Assembly (NCBI GenBank): GCA_041659285.1
Contig: JBAZYO010000002.1
Span: 310,001-374,000 of the forward strand
Direction: 5' to 3'
Length of the DNA: 64,000 nucleotides
Origin: Vicinamibacterales bacterium
GTDB lineage: Bacteria; Acidobacteriota; Vicinamibacteria; Vicinamibacterales; UBA2999
In this document: positions 22,554 to 31,704 of the stretch, one piece after another
Layout: every line of letters begins with the position of its first letter
Position numbering within the stretch: position 1 is the stretch's first letter
Notes under the pieces: generated by a model
What the model saw: the letters and a program-made list of their open reading frames with translations, nothing else
The model's database searches: none
Told to the model about the DNA's origin: nothing
Position numbers and translations under genes: made by a program

Positions 22554-24847
22554 ACATCGGATCCGATCAGATCGTAAAAGCGGTCAAGGTCTCGCTTGGT
22601 AATCGTTTCCGTACCAACCTCGCGGACTGCTACTTGTTGCAGCCTTGCAATTAGGTCGACAAGTTCATCGCGCCTGTCCACCCTCCGTAGGAGCTCAACT
22701 CCAAAGTCGCCCCTTTGGATGCGCACAGCAGCAAACGTCACCAGGCGATCGAAGTCGGTGTTGTCCCACTCCAGCGAGTTCAGCAACAAGCCCAGGGCCG
22801 CCAGATCGGTCCACCATCGCACGTAAGCATCCAGAGTGGGCTCGATCGCCATTCTTAGAGGATCTGGCAAAGTAACGTCGTCTGGATTATGGGCTAGTCT
22901 TTTCGTGATGAACACGACACGCGCGTACCCATCGGCTATGGCCCTATGATCACGCTGGGTTAGCAGGTCGAGCGGAGACAGGCCATTGAAAATCGCAAGG
23001 GGCCTTTGCCTCCATTCTTCGGCCAGTCTTCCGGCTGCTTCAACGACCGAGATGAACGGTGAACAGCAGGCTGCTTGCTCCAACGCCGGCAGACGATCCC
23101 ATGTGGCGCTCAAGCCGAAGTCCTGCGCGAGCTTTGGAAACTTGATCAGCAGGGCCGAGGCGCGCCTACGTTGGTCGTGAATCCCCGCCCATTGCGCGGT
23201 TTTCCCGGTCACTTTGGTAGTAATCAGGTCGCGCAGTTGGGCTAGGGCTGGTCGATCGGGCCAACCAAACGAAGATGCGACTTCTGAGGAAAGCTGCTCG
23301 AATTCGGGAAACTCCGCCGGAACCGCGTCGATGAAACTCGGCGCTGGCAGAGCAGTGTATCCGGCCAACAACGTCTCAATTGAAAGGGCTGCGCCCTCCG
23401 CAGACCAGATCCCCGATTGGCAAAAACGCAGCAGCCTACTCGCTTGCGTTCGCCACTGAACCACGAGAGCCCGCGCGGCAAGCCACTCGTTGTGCTGTCG
23501 ACTCAAGACAGGAGGATTCTCGACAAATGGATCCACCGGCTGTCGCTCCGCATTGAGAAAATTCATCCTCGCATCGATGATCCGTTGGACGACCTCCGGT
23601 GCTAGCCTCCCCGCCTTGACGCCGCTGTCCAGGTCGCTCAGTGATCGGCGGATTTCTCTCGCCAAGTCACTCTCTGGGCGCGCGGCGCCCTGATACTCTT
23701 TCAACTCGTCTCTGATATCGATTCGATTGGCGGCAACGTCAAGACCTTCAGGGCCTGCACCTGAAGCCCAATTGGCAATCTCACGCAGCCGTAGATGCTC
23801 AGCATGAGTGAACAGCCACCTTGCTTCCGATATCGACTTCGCCTTAGTGAGGGCCTCAGCGACGCGAGGCCAACGTGCCTTCACGAAGCTCTCCAACGAA
23901 GAGTCCCCGAGCGCGGTTATGTCTCTTACTGTGACTGGTGCACCGAGCGCCCTTAGAACCAAGAGCCGGACCGAGCCTATCGGTTGCGTCTCAAGAAACC
24001 GCGCCGTTTCTTCTGGCCGATTCTCCAACAGGACGCTGCCTACCGTGGCTAATCTAGACAGCCGCCGATGGGTGCGCTCGGGCCAAGTTTGAGTCGATGA
24101 TTCTGGCACATCTAGCAGGGCGTAAAGAAAGCGCCATTCCCGTGAGCTGAGTCGTGGTTCCTCTAGCGGTCCATGCGGGGGCTCCACCCGACATGCGCTG
24201 AGAATGCGCTTGGAGCCGTCGGCGCGCTGGCGCACCAGAGCGATCAGGCCGCGCAACTCACGCGGTAGTTGAAAACCTCGAGTAGTCCTGGTCGGTGAAG
24301 GCAATCTCTGAAAGGGTTTCTGGATTCCAGGAATCCTCTCCAAGAGTTCGAGATTCAACTCGTGTAGCGAGGAACCGCTGAGCTCACCGCTGATACTGAC
24401 CGTGTTTGTGTCTTCATCAAATCGGAAGCGGAGGCTCGAGCGAGAGCGAAAAGCCGGAAAGGGCACACGAACGGTCGGACTCGGTTGGTCGTCCGGTCCG
24501 CTATTCAGCGACGCAACTAGCTCGAAAGCGTCAGCCTGATCATCGAGAAGAATCCGCCAGTCAACAAAAGGAGCGTCCTGGCGCTTGAATGTCAGCGTTC
24601 TACTTGGTGACTCGGAATCGTCTCGATAGCAAGAAACACGAACGCATTGCCATCGGTCCCAATCCCAAGCGACCCCTTGATCGTTAATCCGGTGAGACAG
24701 CGTCGCGAACTTCACTAGGCGCGGCTCCAACTGGAGCGGCAACAGTTCAGAAGCGGTCATAATTCTCGTGAGGAAGTGGGGGGACCAGGCGACTACCATG
24801 TCGCCTCCCACGCGCTGCTCAGCAAACTGGAATTCTGCGGCTACCAT
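22550..24847 (-). CDS. large unknown helical protein (765 aa)
   Basis: The ATG at 24847 overlaps the stop of the 1010-residue gene (ATGGTAG); a second in-frame ATG about 30 codons later (MTASELLPLQLEP) is an alternative start. Residues up to 170 are beta-rich (VSCYRDDSES, LRFRFDEDTNTVSISGEL). The rest is helical with several tryptophan-containing segments (WARWPRVAEALTKAK-like text, EWLAARALVVQWRTQ). No P-loop, catalytic motif or membrane helix seen. It lies between the largest protein and the small GTPase, so a scaffold or GTPase-interacting role is likely but unproven. Confidence 0.6.
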   Translation of the reverse strand: MVAAEFQFAEQRVGGDMVVAWSPHFLTRIMTASELLPLQLEPRLVKFATLSHRINDQGVAWDWDRWQCVRVSCYRDDSESPSRTLTFKRQDAPFVDWRILLDDQADAFELVASLNSGPDDQPSPTVRVPFPAFRSRSSLRFRFDEDTNTVSISGELSGSSLHELNLELLERIPGIQKPFQRLPSPTRTTRGFQLPRELRGLIALVRQRADGSKRILSACRVEPPHGPLEEPRLSSREWRFLYALLDVPESSTQTWPERTHRRLSRLATVGSVLLENRPEETARFLETQPIGSVRLLVLRALGAPVTVRDITALGDSSLESFVKARWPRVAEALTKAKSISEARWLFTHAEHLRLREIANWASGAGPEGLDVAANRIDIRDELKEYQGAARPESDLAREIRRSLSDLDSGVKAGRLAPEVVQRIIDARMNFLNAERQPVDPFVENPPVLSRQHNEWLAARALVVQWRTQASRLLRFCQSGIWSAEGAALSIETLLAGYTALPAPSFIDAVPAEFPEFEQLSSEVASSFGWPDRPALAQLRDLITTKVTGKTAQWAGIHDQRRRASALLIKFPKLAQDFGLSATWDRLPALEQAACCSPFISVVEAAGRLAEEWRQRPLAIFNGLSPLDLLTQRDHRAIADGYARVVFITKRLAHNPDDVTLPDPLRMAIEPTLDAYVRWWTDLAALGLLLNSLEWDNTDFDRLVTFAAVRIQRGDFGVELLRRVDRRDELVDLIARLQQVAVREVGTETITKRDLDRFYDLIGSDV

Positions 24848-27800
24848 CGCGCAACCCGAGGCTGAACGAGCTCCGCAGCGACCTCACGCAGTAAGTGGTC
24901 GAGGAGAGGTGAGACGGAAACGGATCTCGCGGTTGCAGCAACGCCATCGGTGTCGGCCGCTTGCTTATCAAGCACAATCTCCATAGCTCCGAGCCCGAAC
25001 GATAATCGTTCTTGCAGAGTCCACTCGGACTTAAGGCCATAAACCTCAAGCAGATCAGCGGACTGCGCGGAACCAAGCCTGGCGTGAAGGAGTGGACGAA
25101 CGACAGCGTCCAACACTCGTCGTGCCGCAAACTGAATGGATCTGTCAGCCTGTAATCGTGAGCCTTCCAGATAGCGGTGGGCCAAGCCGAGGCTCGAAGG
25201 AATATCGCGATTGCCGTACGCGCTGATTGCATGAGCCAGCGAACCCTGCTGCTGGGTCGGTACGCCTGCGAAAGCGGCCCAAATCGCACTAGTGCTGTAT
25301 TCCTGTTTCCACGCGTAACGGCCATTCTGAGTGTCGAAAGTCAACGCATGAAAACCGACGGTAGCGATCCCGTAGTCTTCCCGTCTAGCTGGCAGTCTCT
25401 GAAGATGCTCAATCAGCCATGTTCGATGCGGAATGAGATGTTCAAGATGCTTGGCTGAGGGACGCAGTTCCGTCGTAGGAAACAGTTGAAGCATCGATCG
25501 AACGCGCCAGCCGGAATTCGCCTCTCTCCATAGAGTGGTAATCGTGTTCTTCGGCCACTGCAGACCCAGCCTCCTCACTACTGCGGCTGCGATGTCGGTT
25601 ATCCCGTCGGACGGCGTTTGACCGAACCACCACACTCCTTGCCGCAGTTGCCGACAAATTCCAAGTACCGAAGGTGGAATGACACTCCGTCCCGGCAACG
25701 GAGTAGGTGTCCCGGACCTGAGAATCGTGGAGAGTGCATTCGCGACAACGTCTGCTGGAAGTCTCGAGTGCGACCAGTCGGCCAGAAGTTGATCAAACTG
25801 GGCGAGGGACATTTCCGGTAAGAAACTAGGCACAGAATCGACCGACGACGATCCGAGCGATTGAACCAACAGAAGATGGCGAACCTCAGCGGGCCAATGC
25901 TCGAACACCCTCGCCCAACCGCCGGGCGCCTGTCGAACGATGGGCTCGAAAAACTGCCACTCACTTAATGCGAGTTCAGCGACACGAAACAGCAACGACG
26001 CCGGAATTCGCTCAGGGTCGATCAGTCTGGCGATTTCCGTGGCAGGGCGATGATTTCTCGGGTCGCGCCCGTGTGCCAGCTGCCAAATCGGCTCATCATC
26101 AGATCGGACCGTAGCCAGCGCAACCCAAGGGAGCAGCTTCGTTCGCACTACTGCTTCGCCTCGTAGCCAATATTCACGGATGGAGCGTTCAATCATCTCC
26201 CGCTGGGTCGGGTTAAGCTTTACTAGTAGGCCGACATCGGTCTCGATTGGCTGCTCGCGTCGGGTCAGTCGCGCGGCGAGCTTCCAGAGGGGACCGTGGT
26301 CTGTGTCGAGTCTGCTTATGTATTGGTGGATTTCATCAGGGTAGGAACTGCCAAGCACGAGCGCCAGTAGTCCCATACGTCTCTGCGCCCATTTTGTGTA
26401 AGGGAGAGCTCGAGCGCCGGTCAGCAGTTCGATGTGAACATCAAGCCTCGAAAAGTCGCGCAGCGTAAGATCTAGCTTTTTTTCAAACTTCAGTTGCGCA
26501 AGATCGGGAAGATCCGCCACCTCACCAACCGCCGCAGCCTCGCCGAGTGTTTGCAACATAGCAGCGGGCGCGTCCCTGGAAATCGCCAAGAGAAGCTTTG
26601 CGCGAGTGTTCGTGCGTTCGTCACAACCGACGAGGAGGTTCGTCAAATAGGATGCGGAAGGGCCTTCAGCTGCCCCCCAGACCATCAGATCGCCCTTTGC
26701 TCGCTGGTTATCCTGACTTAGTGCAGAAACCGCCAATTTGACCACGCGCTCTCGATAATCGTGAAAGAAATAGTCATCTGGGGCTCGACAAAGGCGTCCT
26801 TCATCCACGAGCTCTCCGTCAAGCCATCGCGACAGCTCAGTCAGTCTCGCGAAGTCTAGTGCGCGCAGGCCGGCTGATTGAAACGCGCTCGCAATCACCG
26901 GAGTTTGCAGCCCAGGCGTGGTAACAAGATCGGCGAGGCTCGGACTGAAGTCGAAGATACCAAATGAATCCAACCGTTGCGGACCGTTCTCCGTGAGCGG
27001 CCTTCCCTGCGGGCTCCATTCGAAAGCTTCGCGCAAATACATGTGACCCGACATCAGGTGTTCGTCACGTAGAGACGGTCGTTTGCCCGCGCCAGACCCA
27101 TGATTCGGCGGCGAGGTCTTCGGTGGGATCCACGCACGCCTTTCTGGTTGATAGACGGCCACCGTATCCGGAAAACTCAAAGCAATTGAGCAGTGAAGTT
27201 CCTGGGACAAATCGCGGGATACGCCCCAACCGGTCGAGAACAACGGTTGCAGGGTGGGTGGCAAACAGAATCTTAGGAACGCCGCAAGTTCGAAGAACTC
27301 CTTCTCATCGAGGGGCGCCTGCACGCCGATGGGGATTCCAGCGAGGCAGAACACGATGGCCTGCTCAAGAAATTCTGTATGGGGTGGAATGGGTGCATGA
27401 GATTCGTCCACTGAAACAGACGAAGCTTGCTGCGCGTAGTCGGTCAGTGCAATCAAAGGATTGCAATCGAGAGCTGTCAGCGCCGTCAGTGGAGTTGTTA
27501 TCTCAGCGCTGTAGAGGTAGCGACCCAGCCAGTAGCGGCGGCCAGGTCTTGATTCACCGTCCTCCGAACGGCGGCGCAGGCGATACGCAACTTGAGCGAT
27601 AGCCCCTTGAGGGGTCTTTACAGGTCGCACCACAGTGCCATGCCCAAAACGTTCGGCAGCAACCTCCGCTCCCTCCTGCAATCCGAGACCGAGGTCCACC
27701 GGACGGCAGAGGGCCGTTATCCATTCGGGAAAGGTGGCAGACTGAGCAAGCGTGCGGCACTCCTCAAGTTTCTTAATCGGCCCGCTCGAAGACTCGCATG

Positions 27801-27873
27801 GCTTTCCGTACTCAAGCCGAGCAAACTCAATCGTCCTTAGCGAGGCCACGAAGGGAGCAAGACGCGAGGACAT
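24841..27873 (-). CDS. very large unknown protein, possible GAP1-like component (1010 aa)
   Basis: Its ATG shares a base with the DUF4407-like stop (TGATG). The first 270 residues include FARLEYGKPCESS, ARTLLAL-type segments, an FLRFCLPPTLQPLFSTGWGV stretch, then HCSIALSFPDTVAVY, which recall the middle part of GTPase-associated proteins where a helix with LP is followed by LSF and a threonine. The rest is helical and probably repetitive. There is a CX2H-poor, cysteine-scarce composition and no enzyme motif. I do not recognise it with certainty; similarity to the 831-residue protein in layout suggests that both belong to one GTPase-linked family. Confidence 0.6.
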   Translation of the reverse strand: MSSRLAPFVASLRTIEFARLEYGKPCESSSGPIKKLEECRTLAQSATFPEWITALCRPVDLGLGLQEGAEVAAERFGHGTVVRPVKTPQGAIAQVAYRLRRRSEDGESRPGRRYWLGRYLYSAEITTPLTALTALDCNPLIALTDYAQQASSVSVDESHAPIPPHTEFLEQAIVFCLAGIPIGVQAPLDEKEFFELAAFLRFCLPPTLQPLFSTGWGVSRDLSQELHCSIALSFPDTVAVYQPERRAWIPPKTSPPNHGSGAGKRPSLRDEHLMSGHMYLREAFEWSPQGRPLTENGPQRLDSFGIFDFSPSLADLVTTPGLQTPVIASAFQSAGLRALDFARLTELSRWLDGELVDEGRLCRAPDDYFFHDYRERVVKLAVSALSQDNQRAKGDLMVWGAAEGPSASYLTNLLVGCDERTNTRAKLLLAISRDAPAAMLQTLGEAAAVGEVADLPDLAQLKFEKKLDLTLRDFSRLDVHIELLTGARALPYTKWAQRRMGLLALVLGSSYPDEIHQYISRLDTDHGPLWKLAARLTRREQPIETDVGLLVKLNPTQREMIERSIREYWLRGEAVVRTKLLPWVALATVRSDDEPIWQLAHGRDPRNHRPATEIARLIDPERIPASLLFRVAELALSEWQFFEPIVRQAPGGWARVFEHWPAEVRHLLLVQSLGSSSVDSVPSFLPEMSLAQFDQLLADWSHSRLPADVVANALSTILRSGTPTPLPGRSVIPPSVLGICRQLRQGVWWFGQTPSDGITDIAAAVVRRLGLQWPKNTITTLWREANSGWRVRSMLQLFPTTELRPSAKHLEHLIPHRTWLIEHLQRLPARREDYGIATVGFHALTFDTQNGRYAWKQEYSTSAIWAAFAGVPTQQQGSLAHAISAYGNRDIPSSLGLAHRYLEGSRLQADRSIQFAARRVLDAVVRPLLHARLGSAQSADLLEVYGLKSEWTLQERLSFGLGAMEIVLDKQAADTDGVAATARSVSVSPLLDHLLREVAAELVQPRVARW

Positions 27874-29465
27874 CAGAGGTCGTCAAGATCGAAGCCCTGG
27901 GCATTCAAGACACGCAGTGCTTCTACATTTCCAGAGCGGGCTTGGCTCCAACAAGAGTAATAGGCCTCCAATTCAGGGCCAATGAGTACGAGTTTGAAGC
28001 CCAGAGCCAGAAGAGGGATGATCAATGCGACGATGTAGGAAAGCAAGTACGCTGTTTGGAATAGCGACGCTTGCCTTGCCGAGTCGGCGACCGCATTCTG
28101 GCTCGCACCCGGATCGGGGATTTGAAATAGCTGAACGGCAGATTTCCGGAGGTCATCACTCGCAAATGGCCACTGCGGCGGAATACCTTCCGTGAGATCG
28201 CTAAGGATTCTCAGTCGGTCGAGAAAATCAGCTTCTTTCCAAGCGAAAGCAGTTGCGGCGCCCGATGCCGTTGGGTTGTTCAACTCCGAGCCGTATTTGG
28301 CCGCTTGGAGAGTGTCAAGCCACGCTTTTCGCCTATCGGCTGCCGCCTGGTGTTCTTTGCTCCGGGAGTCCTCAATCGCGCGTTCCGCTTCTACCGCCTT
28401 CTGAAACCTATTCGATGTATCTGTCTTTTTTGATGCCGCCGCGTTGACGACTGCTTGCGCGTCAGACAGTCGTCGCGAAGCACCGTCAAGCACAGTCCGT
28501 CGGGTCCTTAGAATCTCGGCTGCGCTGTCGCGTCTTGTTGCCGCATCGTTAGCGGCAAGTCTTGTCGCTATCTGCAAGTCGGCCGGTGCTGAATTCGCAG
28601 CCCTCTGTCTTGCTTGAAACTCGCGGTCCCAGAATGCGTAGTTGTTGTCTGCAGCGTTGAGGCGGTCCTGCGCCAGCTGCTTCGCGGAATTAGCGGCTTC
28701 AAGTTGACTCTTGGCGACCTCGAACTCGCTGCTTGCTGTTGTTTTCGCCTGAGCAACCTCAGCGCCCTGTAGCGTTTGCTCAACCGCGCCGAGCGACTTG
28801 AACGCCGTCTGAGCTCGATCATGTGCTTGAGATTCCGCTTGGCGTATGGACTCCGCAAGCACCGACTCATCCCGTAGGCGATTTTCAATAGCGCCGTTAA
28901 AAATGAACAGCTCGAGCGATTGCGCGGTGGCCATCGCCGACGCAATGATCAGCGCGCATCGAGTCCCAAGTGCTGTCACTTTTCGCCACGCTGCCGGGCG
29001 CAAGCTGTGTGGCATGGCCCGCCGTAAGCGACTTGATGGGAGATCGGCCGTAATAACGCTCTTTTCCCAAACAAACACCGCCCAAGCAAAGAGTAAACCG
29101 AGGCCGGCTGCGCCCGGAGACAACCAGCCGAGATGGAGCGGTCGAAAATAGATGACGGAGTTGAAAAGCAACGACCACATCGCCCATTCGAAGATAAACA
29201 CGACCAAGAGCAAGTCCGCAGCGTGAGACATCTGCACGCTGGCGTTCGTCGTCAGCAAAGAAGTATTCCAGACGGCCAGTTGGAACCATCGAGCCAGAAC
29301 GGGGACCTCCCGCATGTGCCGACGCTGGGGAGCCGCAGTAAAAAGTCGGACGGTTCGCCTCACGTCCTGCGATCGGCTGGAGTTGTCGCCGTCCGGGGAT
29401 CGCCCAAACACGTCGTCAAGCGGAGACGCCTCGGCAGGCAATGACTGCTCTATCAAAAACGACAT
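27873..29465 (-). CDS. DUF4407-like membrane protein with long coiled coil (530 aa)
   Basis: Hydrophobic helices lie near residues 83-105, 115-133, 165-188 and 472-497. Between the third and fourth is a 220-residue coiled coil rich in Ala, Gln, Arg and Glu (195-420), where many DUF4407 proteins also carry one. It is the only clear integral membrane protein in this operon. It starts 30 bp after the 425-residue GTPase. If the system is a conflict system, this protein is the most natural candidate for the membrane-acting effector or anchor. The family has no known activity. Confidence 0.75.
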   Translation of the reverse strand: MSFLIEQSLPAEASPLDDVFGRSPDGDNSSRSQDVRRTVRLFTAAPQRRHMREVPVLARWFQLAVWNTSLLTTNASVQMSHAADLLLVVFIFEWAMWSLLFNSVIYFRPLHLGWLSPGAAGLGLLFAWAVFVWEKSVITADLPSSRLRRAMPHSLRPAAWRKVTALGTRCALIIASAMATAQSLELFIFNGAIENRLRDESVLAESIRQAESQAHDRAQTAFKSLGAVEQTLQGAEVAQAKTTASSEFEVAKSQLEAANSAKQLAQDRLNAADNNYAFWDREFQARQRAANSAPADLQIATRLAANDAATRRDSAAEILRTRRTVLDGASRRLSDAQAVVNAAASKKTDTSNRFQKAVEAERAIEDSRSKEHQAAADRRKAWLDTLQAAKYGSELNNPTASGAATAFAWKEADFLDRLRILSDLTEGIPPQWPFASDDLRKSAVQLFQIPDPGASQNAVADSARQASLFQTAYLLSYIVALIIPLLALGFKLVLIGPELEAYYSCWSQARSGNVEALRVLNAQGFDLDDL

Positions 29466-29495
29466 CTTTAGATACCGATCTTTCTCATGAAGGAG

Positions 29496-30773
29496 TTACT
29501 GAGTAGCGGCCTTGAACCAGGGCCAGTTCTTGCGAACCGCGATGGCTCGCGTCCGAAGTTGCTGGTCGAGGGCTTCGGCTGTAACGAGCGAAACCGGCGC
29601 ATGCGCTTCTCCAGTCAACATGAAAACCATGGCTTCCCTCACGCCGTACGGCGTCCAGTCCCGCAGACGTTCGTGACGATCGGTTCCCTCGGTGAGTAGC
29701 GGCTCGTTTCCTCGTGGCTCCATGAATGGGTACCCAGTCAATGGGTCGAAACCCCAAGCGCTAGTGAAAGCAACGCCTAGTTGGCCGTCGGGAGGAAGCG
29801 CGTCGAGAATTCGATGAAGGACACCCTCGCCCAGAAGTTCGCAAGCCTGCCGAGTAGCGTCGATCATTTCGACCAGCCTGACCGGGCGTTCGTCAACGTC
29901 GACCCAGCCAACGCCAACCTTGCTTTGCAAGTGCTGCTCGACCATGAGGTCTGCCTTCGTGAAGAGAAGAATGAAACGCCTTGCTCGCATGTGCCGCCGC
30001 GCGGTTTCAGTAAAATCGATCGGCCTTTCAATTCCAAATCGCTCGAGAATCCGTTCGAAGATCGTAGACGGGAGCCGGGGTTGAGGCTCAAAGGATGAGC
30101 TAATCCTTCCTAATAGACTCGGCAGATAGAGATGGCAGGCGGCAAGATGATCCATATCGGTTGGATCGAGACACAAACCGATCGCATCCGCGGTCTTCGC
30201 GCCTTCAATCAGCTCCATCTCCCAGTCCGCCAACTGCGCATTGGGCTCGCCGTCTATCGGCGGGAAGAGAGCCCCGCCAGGACCATCGTGCGTCACAACG
30301 TCAGCTCCGTATGTGCGCTGGCCAACAGTCGCTGTCATGGTGAACTCGTAGGTGCACGCCTGATCGGTAGCGGACATGTAGGCGCTCGGCGTCAGGATTG
30401 TTTGCACAGCTCTCTTAACCGCGTCAGCCAGCGAGTAACGGCGCTTTTGTGGATCAGCGTCTGATGCGCCTGGCACAACAGTCAGCTTGGGTGCCTCGCT
30501 CCAGGGAGACCTCGTATGCGCGGCTTGGTCGATTGAGGCAAGCAAGGTAGTCTTCCCAACCTTCGACGGGCCCATGAAGACACACCGCATACCAGAGCTG
30601 GCAGGTTGAGCCGAAACAGGTTCGGAAGTCTCGGGGGCGCTCTCCTGCGACCCGCCCACAGACTCATCAAAGAGCGACCCTTCTGGTGGAGCACCGCCCG
30701 ACGTATCGCCAGGGCGGAAAGATGAATCGGGCAGAGGCTGCGGGCCGGCGCGAGCGGAAGAGTTTTCGGCCAT
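29496..30773 (-). CDS. TRAFAC-clade GTPase, first gene of the operon (425 aa)
   Basis: After 60 low-complexity N-terminal residues (rich in Pro, Ser, Gly, Glu) comes a P-loop GTPase: G1 GPSKVGKT at 68-75, G3 DGPG at 163-166 within VVTHDGPGG, and G4 TKAD at 272-275. Large insertions lie between G3 and G4, including CLDPTDMDHL (strand 4) and a helical part. This layout fits the double-GTPase-type proteins reported in GTPase-centred conflict systems, but I cannot test that. The ATG at 30773 is the only reasonable start; the ribosome site is weak. It should be the regulatory switch of the operon. Confidence 0.82.
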   Translation of the reverse strand: MAENSSARAGPQPLPDSSFRPGDTSGGAPPEGSLFDESVGGSQESAPETSEPVSAQPASSGMRCVFMGPSKVGKTTLLASIDQAAHTRSPWSEAPKLTVVPGASDADPQKRRYSLADAVKRAVQTILTPSAYMSATDQACTYEFTMTATVGQRTYGADVVTHDGPGGALFPPIDGEPNAQLADWEMELIEGAKTADAIGLCLDPTDMDHLAACHLYLPSLLGRISSSFEPQPRLPSTIFERILERFGIERPIDFTETARRHMRARRFILLFTKADLMVEQHLQSKVGVGWVDVDERPVRLVEMIDATRQACELLGEGVLHRILDALPPDGQLGVAFTSAWGFDPLTGYPFMEPRGNEPLLTEGTDRHERLRDWTPYGVREAMVFMLTGEAHAPVSLVTAEALDQQLRTRAIAVRKNWPWFKAATQ

Positions 30774-31405
30774 ATGATGGGTCTCGCTTTACGCAAAAGC
30801 TACCATATGGAAGAACTGGCTATCTACGGTTTTGTCGATAACCAGCGCGAAATGTAAGTTGCAACCTCGCCCCGCTTCCGCCCACTAGTGACCCTTAGTG
30901 TTTTGACCTGCCACAAGACCGGTAAGACGGATGACGAAAGGGGAAAGCGTATGTCTGGCGAGACCCGCTGTGGCTGAGCTAACGACAGCCGATTCCCCAA
31001 CTATGTGAGAAATCTTGAGGGCTTGGCCGTCTATTGTACTGCATGAGCTTTGCGCTTTTGAGCTTCCGCAGTGAACGTCAGGACTCCTGACGGCAGCTAG
31101 AGAGAAGGATACCTTCTTCAGAAATGGTTACGCCGAACTGGAATCAGCGCGTCTGTTGTCTGGCTGGACTGAATTAGCCTAATCAGTAATAGTGCCGACG
31201 GTAGTGACGGTGACGGGCTCGGTGTTTTCTCGAAGGCGCGTTCACTTCGGGCCGTCCCGTCACACCACCAGCGCGATGCGGCTTCGGCGTGCCGTAGGTG
31301 AAGGATCGAGCAGTCTCGCTATCCCGTGGCCAACGACTCCATCGAACTTGGCCGCGGTGCCACGGTAAGGAAAACGGACCAATTAAAGAAGATCGGACGG
31401 CTCGA
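30774..31405. other. gene-poor intergenic region upstream of the GTPase operon
   Basis: No coding region is convincing in these 630 bp. The minus-strand promoter of the fourteen-gene operon should lie in the first 150 bp next to 30773. One weak candidate on that strand is TTGCAA, 17 bp, TTATCG (about 30833-30872), which matches the consensus poorly. Composition is less G+C-rich than the flanking genes on the right. I see no tRNA, palindromic operator or insertion-sequence ends. Confidence 0.5.
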
Positions 31406-31600
31406 ATGGACTCCATAGGTCCCTGCCCAAGGTGCGGAAGAACCGAAGGCACCTACTACAAATGCAAGAACTGTGGACATAAGGGTTGCTTCAAAGGGAA
31501 CCTCGTTTTCAGCGGTGTAGGCTGTTGGAAAGGGTCATCATGTCCGAAGTGCGGTGAATCAAAGACGTACGAAGCGATGGCCTACTTGAGCGAAAAGTAG
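31406..31600 (+). CDS. zinc-ribbon small protein (64 aa)
   Basis: Starting at ATG 31406, the product has CPRCGRTEG, CKNCGHKGC, a lone GVGCW and CPKCGES, so up to two zinc sites are expected. A longer in-frame version from 31298 is possible but its first 36 residues look non-coding. Small zinc-ribbon proteins of this kind often occur alone in accessory regions and have no assigned role. It lies alone between the GTPase operon and a repeat-rich stretch and has only a weak ribosome site. Confidence 0.65.
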   Translation: MDSIGPCPRCGRTEGTYYKCKNCGHKGCFKGNLVFSGVGCWKGSSCPKCGESKTYEAMAYLSEK

Positions 31601-31704
31601 CTGGCCTACCGACCCTCGCCGTCCTGCATGCAGCCGTTCGTGATCTAGAGAGGCAGAACCACGTAGACTGACGCGCGCCGCCTCCACGATTTCTCCAACT
31701 TGGA

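Noticed and set aside
31183..31452. 89-codon minus-strand frame near the zinc-ribbon gene
   Set aside because: Basic low-complexity product with no motif, opposite the cysteine-patterned zinc-ribbon frame.
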